Positions 6,967 to 16,124 are shown, numbered from the stretch's first letter. The stretch is DNA of 64,000 nucleotides from Rhodanobacter_A agri (GCF_044904705.1 NZ_JADIKL010000003.1:1-64000); one strand, 5' to 3'. A program made the numbers and translations. The notes: generated from the sequence alone by a model not told the origin.

Positions 6967-8310
6967 CTATGGCGTGCGCAGCTCCAACTGGTGCTTCTTG
7001 CACAGGCGGTACACGGTGACCCGCGAAATCTTCAGGCGCCGCGCGCACTCGCTGATGTTGAAGCGGCACTCGCGCAGGCAGGCGGCAATGGCCTCGCGCT
7101 CGGCCGATGCGCGGAAGACGCCCAGGCTGGTAACCGCCGGATCGCCGTGCTCCTGCGCATTCACCGGCAAGGCGAGGTCGGCCGTGTCGATCAGCGCGCC
7201 TTCCGCCATCACCGCGGCGCGCTGCACCCGGTTGCGCAGTTCGCGCACGTTGCCCGGCCACGGGTAGGCGTGCATCGCGCGCAACGCCGTGCTTTCGAAA
7301 CCGCGGGCGGCGCAAGCCTGCCGCTCGCGGAAACATTCGAGGAAGCGATGCGCCAGCAATTCCACGTCGTCGCCGCGCTCGCGCAACGGCGGTATGTGCA
7401 GCCGCAGGACATTGAGCCGGTAGTACAGATCCTCGCGGAAGCGCCCCGCCTCCACGGCCTGTTCAAGATCCATATGAGTCGCCGCCATCACACGCACGTC
7501 GACCTCGATCGGCTGGCTACTGCCCACACGTTGCAGCACACCCTCCTGCAGGAAGCGCAGCAGATTGGTCTGCGCATCCATCGGCAGGTCGCCGACCTCG
7601 TCCAGCAGGACCGTGCCGCCGGCCGCGCTCTCGATGTGCCCGATCCGCCGCGCGGTGGCGTCGGTGAATGCGCCGCGCTCATGGCCGAACAGCTCGGATT
7701 GCACCAGATTGAGCGGCAAGGCTCCGCAGTTGATCGCCACGAACGGCTGTATGGCACGGGCCGAAAGCCGGTGCAGCACACGAGCCGCCACTTCCTTGCC
7801 GACACCGGTCTCGCCAGTGATCAGCACCGGCAGGTCGCTCGGCGCGTATTTGCGCAAGCTCGCTGCCAGCGTCGCCACGACGGTGCTGCGCCCCACCAGT
7901 TCGGGCAGGTCCGTGATCGCCTCGGCCACGCGCAACGCCATACCGTCGGCGCGCTCGAGTGCCGCGAGCAGGCGCGGCAGATCGAGGGGCGCGCTGAAGA
8001 AATCGCGGCAGCCTTGCAAGATGCGCTTGACCTGCGGACGCCGCGCCGGCGTATCGAGCGAGACCAGCGCGATCCACGGCAAACCAGGACAGTCCGTCAT
8101 CAAGCGCTGCATCGCCTGCAAGCTGCGGGCATCGCCGTGGCGCAGATCCGCCAGCACCACGATGCCGCCGCCTTCGCGCAGCTTGATGTGGGTATCGCCA
8201 TCGGCCAGCCGCACCTGCCAGCCGGCTTCGGTCAAACCATGACGCTCCCGCGCCTCTGGCCGACCGAACCAGATCACACACCCCAAACGCCTCGAGCCCT
8301 TGGCGTCCAT
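6967..8310 (-). CDS. VpsR-like AAA+ / Fis-type response regulator
   Basis: A 447-residue enhancer-binding-protein-like regulator. Residues about 1-125 resemble a receiver/VpsR-type domain without an obvious phosphoacceptor cluster. A AAA+ domain follows (Walker A GETGVGKE, Walker B GTVLLDEVGDLP, R-finger region FREDLYYRLNVL), then a Fis HTH (ISECARRLKISRVTVYRL). The sigma-54 contact loop reads GAFTDA instead of the canonical GAFTGA, so sigma-54 dependence is doubtful; VpsR-type relatives can work with sigma-70. The ATG at 8310 is preceded by AGAGGGG. In this lineage such proteins often control exopolysaccharide genes in response to c-di-GMP, which is inference here. Confidence 0.85.
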   Translation of the reverse strand: MDAKGSRRLGCVIWFGRPEARERHGLTEAGWQVRLADGDTHIKLREGGGIVVLADLRHGDARSLQAMQRLMTDCPGLPWIALVSLDTPARRPQVKRILQGCRDFFSAPLDLPRLLAALERADGMALRVAEAITDLPELVGRSTVVATLAASLRKYAPSDLPVLITGETGVGKEVAARVLHRLSARAIQPFVAINCGALPLNLVQSELFGHERGAFTDATARRIGHIESAAGGTVLLDEVGDLPMDAQTNLLRFLQEGVLQRVGSSQPIEVDVRVMAATHMDLEQAVEAGRFREDLYYRLNVLRLHIPPLRERGDDVELLAHRFLECFRERQACAARGFESTALRAMHAYPWPGNVRELRNRVQRAAVMAEGALIDTADLALPVNAQEHGDPAVTSLGVFRASAEREAIAACLRECRFNISECARRLKISRVTVYRLCKKHQLELRTP

Positions 8311-8465
8311 TGTCCCCTCTCGCGGATTCCGATCGCCGCGTGTCACCTACCCCCTGGCAACACGTGTGAGGCAGATCCCTGCCCTATAGGTTTCCCGCGG
8401 ATTGTAGACCCGCTGTAGCGTCAGTGGCGTGACGACGAGCCGCGCACAATCCAGCCTATGCCACC

Positions 8466-8511
8466 GGCACAGGCCTTGCTTGACCGCGGCGACGGGCACA
8501 GGCCTTGCTTG
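8466..8511. repeat. 29-bp tandem repeat, two units
   Basis: GGCACAGGCCTTGCTTG occurs at 8466-8482 and again at 8495-8511, a 17-bp identity with 29-bp period; the intervening bases are diverged. It sits in the 248-bp gap between the start of the VpsR-like gene and the end of the LON-domain gene. A shorter partial copy (CAGGCCTT) lies within the end of that gene at about 8559. I see no coding signal in this gap apart from the repeats. Confidence 0.6.
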
Positions 8512-8558
8512 GCCGCCATCGCGGAAGGACGGTTTCCGACGGCGGCACCGGCTCGGGC

Positions 8559-9161
8559 TCAGGCCTTCTGGAAGCGCGGCAGGATATCGCGCAGCTCGGC
8601 GAGGCGTTGCAGCGGATCGGTCAGTTCCAGCAGGCGCTGACGTTCGTCGCCGCTCAGGGGCAGCAACTCGGCAAGCCGGTAACCCAGCCAGCGTGCGTCG
8701 TCGTAACACGCGCGCGGCGCGTGCTTCCACTGCGGCGCCATCGCCTCGACCAGGCGTTCGGCGATGGTCTGCAGCAACGCCAGCTCGACGGGCACCGGCA
8801 CCTCCGGCACCTCCGGCCACCACCCCACTTCGCCGCGCAACTGGCCGTCCGCGCGCACGCGCGTGCGCAGCACGCGGAAACGTTCGGCACCTTCAGCGAC
8901 GATCCCCAGCAAGCCATCGGCGCCGTAGTGGAAGTCCACGATGCGCGCCAGCGTGCCCACCGCTGCCGGCAAGGCCGGTTCGCCCGCCTCGCGCCCCGCC
9001 AGGATCAGGCAGACGCCGAAGCCGCGGTCGTCGCGCGTGCACTCGCGCACCAGGTCCAGGTAGCGCGGCTCGAAGATGCGCAACTCCAGCCGTCCGCCGG
9101 GGTACAGCACCGTGGATAGCGGAAACAGTGGCAATTCAGCGCGGGAAGAACGTCCAGCCAT
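8559..9161 (-). CDS. LON peptidase substrate-binding domain protein
   Basis: A 200-residue protein consisting only of the N-terminal (LON/PUA-like) domain of Lon protease: it starts LPLFPLSTVLYPGGRLELRI and continues with FEPRYLDLVREC and GTLARIVDFHYGADG. No ATPase or peptidase domain follows. Such stand-alone proteins are widespread in proteobacteria; their role is unknown, possibly recognising substrates. The ATG at 9161 was preferred because the family begins about 10 residues before LPLFPL; no strong Shine-Dalgarno is visible. Confidence 0.87.
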   Translation of the reverse strand: MAGRSSRAELPLFPLSTVLYPGGRLELRIFEPRYLDLVRECTRDDRGFGVCLILAGREAGEPALPAAVGTLARIVDFHYGADGLLGIVAEGAERFRVLRTRVRADGQLRGEVGWWPEVPEVPVPVELALLQTIAERLVEAMAPQWKHAPRACYDDARWLGYRLAELLPLSGDERQRLLELTDPLQRLAELRDILPRFQKA

Positions 9162-9271
9162 GCAGCAAAGTGTAGCGGGCGACGGCTGGACCCTCCCCAC
9201 CTATGGCATCGTGACGATGAGCCTGCGCCTGGCCGACCGGCTGCAGACGCTGTGAAGGGCCTGCAGCCCGC

Positions 9272-10090
9272 TCAATCCAGGAACAGGTCAGGCAGCAGCG
9301 GCGTACCCGGCTGCACCGCGTAGCGATCGAAATCGCGCACGCCGGCCTCGCGCAGCACGTCCTCATCGATCGCGAAACGGCCGCTGTATTCCCGCGCGGG
9401 ACGAACGAGCATGGCATGGGCGGCATCGGCCACGATGTTGGGCGTGCGGCACTGCTCCGGGCGCACCCCGTCGATCATGCCGATCGCCGCGGTGGCGATC
9501 ACCGTGCGCGGCCACAGCGCGTTCACCGCGATGCCCCATGGCGCGAACTCCGCGCTCATGCCCAGCACGCACAGGCTCATGCCCATCTTGGCGATGGTGT
9601 AGGCGGTGTGCGGCGCGAACCACTTCGGCTCCAGGCTGGGTGGCGGCGCCAGCATCAGCACGTGCGGATTCGCAGCCTTTTTCAGATGCGGCAGGCAGGC
9701 CTGCGTGACGAGGAAGGTGCCACGCGTATTGACCTGGTGCATCAGGTCGAAGCGCTTCATCGGCGTGCCTTCCACGCCGGCCAGCCAGATCGCGCTGGCG
9801 TTGTTCACCACGATGTCGATGCCGCCGAAATGTTCGGCCGCCTGCGCCGCGGCGGCATGCACCTCGGCCTCCTCGCGAATGTCGCATTTGATCGCCAGTG
9901 CGCGGCCACCGGCCTGCTCGACCGCGGCCGCGGCAGTGTGGATGGTGCCGGGTAGCCTGGGGTTCGGCACGCCGCTTTTGGCGGCGATCGCGACATTGGC
10001 GCCGTCGCGCGCGGCGCGCAACGCAATCGCCAGGCCGATGCCGCGCGAGGCGCCGGTGATGAACAAGGTCTTGCCGGAGAGATTGCCCAT
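9272..10090 (-). CDS. SDR family oxidoreductase (HSDL2-like)
   Basis: A 272-residue short-chain dehydrogenase. It has the nucleotide-binding TGASRGIGLAIALRAA, the NNAS motif (DIVVNNASAIWLAG) and the catalytic YTIAK with the upstream serine region. The segments TIHTAAAAVEQAGG and VNTRGTFLVTQACLPHLKK, and the characteristic PPPSLEPKWFAPHTAYTIAK region, place it nearest to hydroxysteroid-dehydrogenase-like protein 2. Substrate unknown, probably a fatty-acyl or carbonyl compound. The ATG at 10090 is chosen so that the Rossmann fold starts at residue 5. It is divergently oriented to the ABC transporter genes. Confidence 0.88.
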   Translation of the reverse strand: MGNLSGKTLFITGASRGIGLAIALRAARDGANVAIAAKSGVPNPRLPGTIHTAAAAVEQAGGRALAIKCDIREEAEVHAAAAQAAEHFGGIDIVVNNASAIWLAGVEGTPMKRFDLMHQVNTRGTFLVTQACLPHLKKAANPHVLMLAPPPSLEPKWFAPHTAYTIAKMGMSLCVLGMSAEFAPWGIAVNALWPRTVIATAAIGMIDGVRPEQCRTPNIVADAAHAMLVRPAREYSGRFAIDEDVLREAGVRDFDRYAVQPGTPLLPDLFLD

Positions 10091-10206
10091 GGTGGAATCG
10101 GCCTGGTCGGAATCGCTGCAGGATATCGCGTCCGGCACCCCGTTCACTGGACGCGCCCGCCATGCAACGGCACATTAACTGCCTCGCCCGGGGAGCATGC
10201 GCAAGG

Positions 10207-11127
10207 ATGTCGACCATCGCCACTGTACCGACGACAGCTTTTGCCGACACGCGGACCGAACCCGTACTGTGCGTGCGCGGCCTGCGCAAGTCCTTCAAGC
10301 AGCGCGAGGTGCTGCGCGGCATCGACTGGGACGTGCCGCCCGGCCGGGTGATCGGCCTGCTCGGCCGCAACGGCGCTGGCAAGACCACCTTGCTGCGCTG
10401 CCTGCTGGGCCTGTCGCCGATCGACGCCGGCACGGTGGCGCTGTTCGGCGAACCGATGACCGAACCGAGCGGCGAGCGCATGCATCGCATCGGTTTCGTG
10501 CCGCAGACCTTCGACCTGTTCCCGTGGATGAAGGTACGCGCCTACCTCGACTTCACCGCCGCGTTCTACGCCGGCTGGAACCACGCCCTGGCCACCCGGC
10601 TGCTGGGCGACTGGGAGCTCGACCCGCGGCAGAAGATCGGCGAGCTGTCGCAGGGCCAGCGGCAGAAACTGGCCATCGTGCGCGCGATCGCGCCCGAGCC
10701 CGACCTGCTGGTGCTGGACGAGCCGGTCGCCAGCCTCGACCCGCAGGCGCGCCGCGCCTTCATGGCCGAACTGCTGGAGCTGATGCAGGCGCCGGGCAAG
10801 ACGGTGATCTTCTCCACTCACATCACCGCCGACCTGGAGCGCGCCGACGCCGACATCACCTTGTTGCGCGACGGCGCGATCCAGTTCACCCGCCCGCTGG
10901 CCGAGCTGCGCGAACGCATGCGCCGCGTACTGCTGAACCGCGCCGGCGGCTGGCCGCAGGCACCGGTGGTAGCAGGCCTGCTGAAGGCCACGGTCAAGGG
11001 CGATGAGGCACAGCTGCTGGTCGAGGACATGAATCCGGAAAGCCTGCACGCGCTCGCCGCGCGCGAAGGCGCCACGCTGCGCATCGAAACACCCACGCTG
11101 GAAGATCTGTTCGTGGAGCTGGCATGA
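10207..11127 (+). CDS. ABC transporter ATP-binding protein
   Basis: A 306-residue ABC ATPase with Walker A GRNGAGKTT, Q-loop region VPQTFDLFPWM, signature LSQGQRQK, Walker B LLVLDEP, D-loop ASLDP and switch His in STH. A C-terminal extension of about 75 residues after the ATPase core resembles the YtrB/EcsA-like exporters. Together with the overlapping membrane gene it forms a two-component ABC exporter with unknown substrate. The ATG at 10207 gives a short unstructured leader; an upstream in-frame start at 10162 is possible. It overlaps the next start by 4 bp. Confidence 0.9.
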   Translation: MSTIATVPTTAFADTRTEPVLCVRGLRKSFKQREVLRGIDWDVPPGRVIGLLGRNGAGKTTLLRCLLGLSPIDAGTVALFGEPMTEPSGERMHRIGFVPQTFDLFPWMKVRAYLDFTAAFYAGWNHALATRLLGDWELDPRQKIGELSQGQRQKLAIVRAIAPEPDLLVLDEPVASLDPQARRAFMAELLELMQAPGKTVIFSTHITADLERADADITLLRDGAIQFTRPLAELRERMRRVLLNRAGGWPQAPVVAGLLKATVKGDEAQLLVEDMNPESLHALAAREGATLRIETPTLEDLFVELA

Positions 11128-12542
11128 GGGCGGTGTGGCAGCTGTGGTTGCAGCCGTTCCGGCAGATGCTGGTCGGCGCGCTGCTGCTGCAACTGGCATG
11201 GCTGGCCGGCGCGATCCTGCTGGGCTGCGCACCTGCCATCGATGTGGGCTTCGCCGGCGCGGCCGCGATGCTGTTCGCCTTCGGCGCGTGGTTCTGGTTC
11301 ATCGTGCTGGGCCTGTGCCTGCGAGGCCTGTGCCGGCCAGAGAGTTTCCTGCTACCCGACTTCCGCAAACGGCTCGCCATGGTCGGCGGGCTGCAAGTCG
11401 CGCAATGGGCACTGCTGCCCACCCTGGCTGCCGTGCTGCTGGGCGTGCCGCATGCCGTGCTGGGCGGGGCGGCGATCTTGCTGTTGGCGGCGATCGGGCT
11501 GGCGTCCAGCTCCACGCGCTACATCACCCTGCTGGTGTGGGGCCTGTTCGTGCTGGCCGGCTGGCAACCCGGGCTGGCCAGCCAGATCGCCAAGGCGCTG
11601 ATCGCCTCGCCGTGGGCCGTGCCGCTGGCGCTGCTTCTGACTGTGCTGATCGCCAGCCTCAGCCTGCGCGCGATGCTGCGCATCGAGGATCGCGAAACGG
11701 ACAGCTCGCCATTGGAGAATGTCCAGCTCGGCCGCTCGCGCGCCCGCAGCATGGACGGCACGCCGGCACGGCGCGGCAAGCTGGCCAGGTACATCGGCGC
11801 GCTCTTCGACGGCACCTCGCAGCGCGCGATGGAACAGGCGCTGGGGCGCTTCCGGCAAAGGCCCACCTGGCGCCTGCGCACGGTGCTGGTGCGCCGGCTG
11901 CTGCTGCCGCACGACAATCCGCAGGCGATCGCACTGCGGCTGGTGCTGGTAGCGGCCATCGTGACGTTCTATGTGTTCGCCGTGATGCATCGGCAGCGTT
12001 TCAATGCCGTGATGGTGGGCGCCTACGCGGTCCTGCTGGGCTTGTCGCGCTTTCCGCAGCTTGGCCGCGGTATGCGGCAGATGCGGCCCAATCTCGCCGA
12101 CCTCTATCTCACGCTGGCGCCGCCGACACGCGCCGACTATCAGCAGACCCTGCTCGATGCCTTGGTGGTGCTGGTGCCGATCACCGTGCTCAGCACCGTG
12201 GCCTATACCGGGCTGGGCATCGTGCTCACCCATGCCGCAGACCCGCTACGCATGCTGCTCGACGCGGCGATCGTGAGCGTGGGCGCCAGCCTCACCGCAC
12301 TGGCGGTGCACCTGATCGGCCCGGAGAACAACTTGGGACGCGGCCTGGTCGATCTTGGCGTGACGCTGGGCGCGATGGCGGTGTACTGGGGCGGCTACTG
12401 GCTACTCGGCGCGCTGGGCTACGCCATCGGCAGCGGCGTGCTGTTGCTGGTCACGCTGGGCTTCGGACTGGGCGTGTGGAGCTCGGCGCGGCGCGAGTAC
12501 CTGCGTCGGCCGCCCTGTTTCGACGCACCGCTGGCGGGGTAA
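11124..12542 (+). CDS. ABC transporter permease
   Basis: A 472-residue polytopic membrane protein with about ten hydrophobic segments in two blocks. The first lies at residues 15-170, and the second begins at about 275 and runs to the C-terminus, with a polar cytoplasmic stretch at about 185-265 rich in Arg. It has no recognised motif beyond its coupling to the upstream ATPase (ATGA overlap), so the assignment as permease is by context. The same architecture, with one ATPase and one large permease, suggests a YtrBC-type or ABC-2-type exporter. Confidence 0.75.
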   Translation: MRAVWQLWLQPFRQMLVGALLLQLAWLAGAILLGCAPAIDVGFAGAAAMLFAFGAWFWFIVLGLCLRGLCRPESFLLPDFRKRLAMVGGLQVAQWALLPTLAAVLLGVPHAVLGGAAILLLAAIGLASSSTRYITLLVWGLFVLAGWQPGLASQIAKALIASPWAVPLALLLTVLIASLSLRAMLRIEDRETDSSPLENVQLGRSRARSMDGTPARRGKLARYIGALFDGTSQRAMEQALGRFRQRPTWRLRTVLVRRLLLPHDNPQAIALRLVLVAAIVTFYVFAVMHRQRFNAVMVGAYAVLLGLSRFPQLGRGMRQMRPNLADLYLTLAPPTRADYQQTLLDALVVLVPITVLSTVAYTGLGIVLTHAADPLRMLLDAAIVSVGASLTALAVHLIGPENNLGRGLVDLGVTLGAMAVYWGGYWLLGALGYAIGSGVLLLVTLGFGLGVWSSARREYLRRPPCFDAPLAG

Positions 12543-12566
12543 ATCCCCGCCACCTCCGGGTTGCCG

Positions 12567-13922
12567 TCAAGCGCGCAGCGACTCCGCGAAACGGCGCGGC
12601 GCGCCCTCGAAGCCGCCGTTGGACATGAACACCACGTGGTCGCCAGGCCGCGTCTGCGCGCGCAGTGCCGCGAGCAGCGCATCGACGCTGGGCGCGGTAC
12701 TGCCGCGCCCTTGCAAGGCATCGGTAACCCGCTGCGCGTCCCACGGCAGTTCGGGCCGATGCAGAAACACCACCGCGTCCGCATCGGCGAGCGAGGGCGC
12801 CAGCGCCTCGGCATGCGCGCCGAGGCGCATCGAGTTGGAGCGGGGCTCCAACGCCACCACGATGCGTGCCTTGCCCACCTTCGCGCGCAGGCCGGCCAGC
12901 GTGGTGGCGATCGCAGTGGGGTGATGGGCGAAGTCGTCGTAGACGCGCACGCCACCCGTCTCGCCTACCAGCTCCATGCGCCGCTTCACGCTCTCGAAGC
13001 TGGCGAAGGCCGGCAGCAACGCGCGCGGATCGGCGCCCGCGGCAGTCGCTGCCGCCAGCGCGGCCAACGCGTTCATCACGCTGTGGTTGCCGAGCAGCGA
13101 CCAGCGCACCTCGCCGATCGCCTCGTCCTTGCGCGTCACCCTGAATGCGCTGCCGTCGGCTTCGATCAGCTCGGCTTGCCAGTCGCCCCGGCCGATGCCG
13201 AAAGTCTCCACCGGCGTCCAGCAACCCATAGCCAGCACTTCGGCGAGATGATGGTCGTGCGCATTGACGATGAGTCGGCCGTTGCCCGGCACGGTACGCA
13301 CCAGATGATGGAACTGGCGCTGGATCGCCGCCACGTCGGGAAAGATGTCCGCATGGTCGTATTCAAGGTTGTTGAGGATCGCGATGCGCGGGCGGTAGTG
13401 CACAAACTTCGAGCGCTTGTCGAAGAAGGCGCTGTCGTATTCGTCCGCCTCGATCACGAAGGGCTTACCGCTGCCCTTGCGCGCGGAAACATCGAAATTG
13501 CCCGGCACCCCGCCGATCAGGAAACCGGGTGCCATGCCCACGCTTTCCAGCAAATGCGCCAGCAAGCTGGTGGTGGTGGTCTTGCCGTGCGTGCCCGCCA
13601 CCGCCAGCACCTCGCGCCCAGGCAGCAGCGTCTCGCCCAACCACTGCGGGCCGGAGATGTAGCGCAACTGCTGGTCGAGCATGTATTCCACGGCCGGGTT
13701 GCCGCGCACCATGGCGTTGCCTACCACCACCAGATCGGGCGCCGGTTGCAAGTACTCGGCCTTGTAGCCGTCCATCAGTCGGATACCCAGCGATTCGAGC
13801 TGGGTGCTCATCGGCGGATAGACGCTGGCGTCCGAACCTTCCACCGTGAGGCCAAGCTCGCGCGCCAGCGCGGCCACGCCGCCCATGAAGGTGCCGCAGA
13901 TGCCGAGGATGTGCAGACGCAT
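12567..13922 (-). CDS. mpl: UDP-MurNAc:L-Ala-gamma-D-Glu-meso-DAP ligase
   Basis: A 451-residue Mur-ligase family enzyme that recycles the murein tripeptide by attaching it to UDP-N-acetylmuramate in the cytoplasm. The N-terminus HILGICGTFMGGVAALARE is diagnostic for Mpl rather than MurC; the ATP loop is VAGTHGKTTTTS, and FVIEADEYDSAFFD, NLEYDHADIFPD and YDDFAHHPTAI follow. Length is typical. The gene starts at ATG 13922 immediately beside a hairpin-bearing intergenic repeat that separates it from adk on the same strand. It is convergent with the ABC permease gene (24-bp gap). Confidence 0.95.
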   Translation of the reverse strand: MRLHILGICGTFMGGVAALARELGLTVEGSDASVYPPMSTQLESLGIRLMDGYKAEYLQPAPDLVVVGNAMVRGNPAVEYMLDQQLRYISGPQWLGETLLPGREVLAVAGTHGKTTTTSLLAHLLESVGMAPGFLIGGVPGNFDVSARKGSGKPFVIEADEYDSAFFDKRSKFVHYRPRIAILNNLEYDHADIFPDVAAIQRQFHHLVRTVPGNGRLIVNAHDHHLAEVLAMGCWTPVETFGIGRGDWQAELIEADGSAFRVTRKDEAIGEVRWSLLGNHSVMNALAALAAATAAGADPRALLPAFASFESVKRRMELVGETGGVRVYDDFAHHPTAIATTLAGLRAKVGKARIVVALEPRSNSMRLGAHAEALAPSLADADAVVFLHRPELPWDAQRVTDALQGRGSTAPSVDALLAALRAQTRPGDHVVFMSNGGFEGAPRRFAESLRA

Positions 13923-13956
13923 ATCGTGGAACCCATCCCTCTCGCCGATGCTTGCT

Positions 13957-14083
13957 CCCTCTCCCGCCGGGAGAGGGTCTGGGGGCGAGGGTACGGGACT
14001 TGCGGGAGGATGGGCTGTGCGGATCCGGACGTATTTGCTCCGCCCGGCCGCTCACCCCAGCCCTCTCCCCGCGGGGGAGAGGG
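13957..14083. repeat. Paired-hairpin intergenic repeat (REP-like)
   Basis: Two near-identical hairpins lie between mpl and adk. One has arms CCCTCTCCC/GGGAGAGGG (13957-13965/13969-13977) and the other CCCTCTCCCC/GGGGAGAGGG (14061-14070/14074-14083). The flanking GGGGGCGAGGGTACGGG and CCGCTCACCCCAG are roughly inverted relative to each other, so the whole is an inverted pair about 127 bp long. CCCTCTCCC-type elements are common dispersed intergenic repeats in Xanthomonadales. It may also act as a transcript-processing or termination point between the two genes. Confidence 0.7.
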
Positions 14084-14096
14084 GCAGAAGCAGGTT

Positions 14097-14681
14097 TCAG
14101 CCGTTGGCAGCCGCCGATTCGGCCTTGAGCGCCTGCTTCACGCGTGCGGTGACTTCGTCCAGCTCGCCCACGCCGTCGATCACCTGCAGCGTGCCGCGCT
14201 TCGCATAGAAATCCGCCACCGGGGCGGTCTGCTCGGCGTAGACCTTGAGGCGGTCGCGCACCACGGCCGGATCGTCGTCCTTGCGGTGTTCGGCGGCGTA
14301 GCGGATCTCGCAGCGGCCGATGATCACCGCGTTCGGCACCTCCAGCTTCACCACCGCATCCAGCGGCTGGCCGATGCGGGACAGCAGGTGGTCGAGCGCG
14401 TCGGCCTGGGCCAGGTTGCGCGGGTAGCCGTCCAGGATGAAACCGTTGCGGGCATCAGCCTGGGCCAGGCGCTCTTCCAGCATGGCCAGCAGGATGTCGT
14501 CGGAGACGAGTTTACCGGCGTCCATCACCGCCTTGGCCTTGAGCCCGGTGGGCGTGCCCGCGGCCACAGCCGCGCGCAGCATGTCGCCGGTGGAGATGTG
14601 CGGCACGCCCAGGTCGTTCTTCAGCCGGGTGGCCTGGGTGCCCTTGCCCGAACCGGGCGCACCGAGTAGCACGAGTCGCAT
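14097..14681 (-). CDS. adk: Adenylate kinase, short type
   Basis: A 194-residue AMP kinase. It starts MRLVLLGAPGSGKGTQ (P-loop), then PHISTGDMLRAA, FILDGYPRNLAQADALD, and the short lid region CEIRYAAEHRKDDDP. There is no Cys4 zinc lid and the lid is shortened, as in Xanthomonadales Adk. Cytoplasmic nucleotide homeostasis (AMP + ATP to 2 ADP). The ATG at 14681 directly begins the first beta strand; the 18 upstream in-frame codons have no support. It is divergent from pfp, with 174 bp between the starts. Confidence 0.94.
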   Translation of the reverse strand: MRLVLLGAPGSGKGTQATRLKNDLGVPHISTGDMLRAAVAAGTPTGLKAKAVMDAGKLVSDDILLAMLEERLAQADARNGFILDGYPRNLAQADALDHLLSRIGQPLDAVVKLEVPNAVIIGRCEIRYAAEHRKDDDPAVVRDRLKVYAEQTAPVADFYAKRGTLQVIDGVGELDEVTARVKQALKAESAAANG

Positions 14682-14855
14682 ATCGCTCCGCAATGGCGGC
14701 GGAAGGCCGCCGATTCCCTGGGAAATGGGCTTCACGGTAGCGTTTGAGGGCTGTTGTCGTCAAACGGAAACCATCGCCGAAGTACCGACGTACGTCGCAT
14801 TGGCGCGATACTGAAGGCTTGAGCCTGCAACAGGCTGTTACGCCAGGAGATCGCC

Positions 14856-16124
14856 ATGCCGCCCCGCAACGCCACGCCCGGCCGCCTGCTCTACGCCCAA
14901 TCCGGCGGCGTCACCGCTGTGATCAACGCCACCGCCGCCGGCGTGATCGAGGCGGCCCGCGCCAAGAGCGTCCCGGTGTACGCCACGCGCAATGGCATCC
15001 TCGGCGCACTGCGCGAGGAATTGATCGACACCGCCAGGGAGTCGAAGGCTGCGATCGCCGCATTGCGCCACACCCCCGGCGGTGCGTTCGGCAGCTGCCG
15101 CTACAAGCTGAAGTCGCTGGAGGCGAACCGTGCCGAATACGAGCGCCTGATCGAGGTGTTCCGCGCCCACGACATCCGCTGGTTCCTCTACAACGGCGGC
15201 AACGACTCGGCCGACACCGCGCTGAAGCTCTCGCAGATCGGCAAGGCGATGGGCTACGACCTGCGCTGCATCGGCGTACCCAAGACGGTGGACAACGACC
15301 TCGCCGTCACCGACTGCTGCCCCGGTTTCGGCTCGGTGGCGAAGTACACCGCGGTCTCCACGCTGGAAGCCAGCCTCGATGTGGCCTCGATGGCCTCCAC
15401 CTCGACCAAGGTGTTCATCCTGGAAGTGATGGGCCGCCACGCGGGCTGGATAGCCGCCGCCGCCGGCCTTGCGGGCGAAGGCGCGGACGCGCCACCGCAC
15501 TTGATCCTGTTCCCCGAGAATGTGTTCGACGAAGCGGCGTTCCTCGCCAGGGTGAAAGCCACGGTGGAACGCGTGGGCTGGTGCACGGTGGTGGCCTCCG
15601 AAGGTATACGCAATGCCGATGGGCAGTTCCTGGCCGATGCCGGCACGCGCGACGCGTTCGGCCACGTGCAGCTCGGCGGCGTGGCGCCCACGCTGGCCAC
15701 GCTGGTGAAAGGCAAGCTCGGTTACAAAGTGCACTGGGCGCTGCCCGACTATCTGCAGCGCTCGGCCCGACACCTCGCCTCGAAGGTGGACGCCGAGCAG
15801 GCCTACGCCGTGGGCAAGGCCGCCGTGGGCTATGCGCTGGCCGGCATGAACGCGGTGATGCCGGTGATCGTGCGCAGCTCCGACGCGCCGTATCGCTGGA
15901 AGATCGAGCCCGCGCCGCTGGCGAAGATCGCCAACCATGAGAAGAAGCTGCCGAAGGGCTACATCCGCCGCGACGGCTTCGGCATCACCGTCGCCGCACG
16001 CCGCTACCTCACCCCGCTGATCGCCGGCGAGGCGCCGTTGCCCTACGGCAAGGACGGCTTGCCGAAATACGGGACGCTCAAGAATGCGTCCGTGGCGAAG
16101 AAGCTCCCGCCTTTCGGGGCCTGA
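14856..16124 (+). CDS. pfp: PPi-dependent 6-phosphofructokinase
   Basis: A 422-residue phosphofructokinase of the pyrophosphate group. YAQSGGVTAVINATAAGVIE, YNGGNDSADTALKL (the PPi-type GG-x-DS loop), GVPKTVDNDLAVTDCCPGFG and EVMGRHAGWIAAAAGLA mark the active site. Using PPi makes the step reversible, so it can serve both glycolysis and gluconeogenesis. The ATG at 14856 has AGGAG nearby (CAGGAGATCGCC). In the same window hppA and ppa also turn over PPi. It is divergent from adk and convergent with the SpoIIAA-like gene. Confidence 0.93.
   Translation: MPPRNATPGRLLYAQSGGVTAVINATAAGVIEAARAKSVPVYATRNGILGALREELIDTARESKAAIAALRHTPGGAFGSCRYKLKSLEANRAEYERLIEVFRAHDIRWFLYNGGNDSADTALKLSQIGKAMGYDLRCIGVPKTVDNDLAVTDCCPGFGSVAKYTAVSTLEASLDVASMASTSTKVFILEVMGRHAGWIAAAAGLAGEGADAPPHLILFPENVFDEAAFLARVKATVERVGWCTVVASEGIRNADGQFLADAGTRDAFGHVQLGGVAPTLATLVKGKLGYKVHWALPDYLQRSARHLASKVDAEQAYAVGKAAVGYALAGMNAVMPVIVRSSDAPYRWKIEPAPLAKIANHEKKLPKGYIRRDGFGITVAARRYLTPLIAGEAPLPYGKDGLPKYGTLKNASVAKKLPPFGA

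Noticed and set aside
9160..9255. A 31-codon plus-strand ORF ending LRLADRLQTL between the LON-domain and SDR genes
   Set aside because: No Shine-Dalgarno and antisense overlap with the LON gene start; too short to support.
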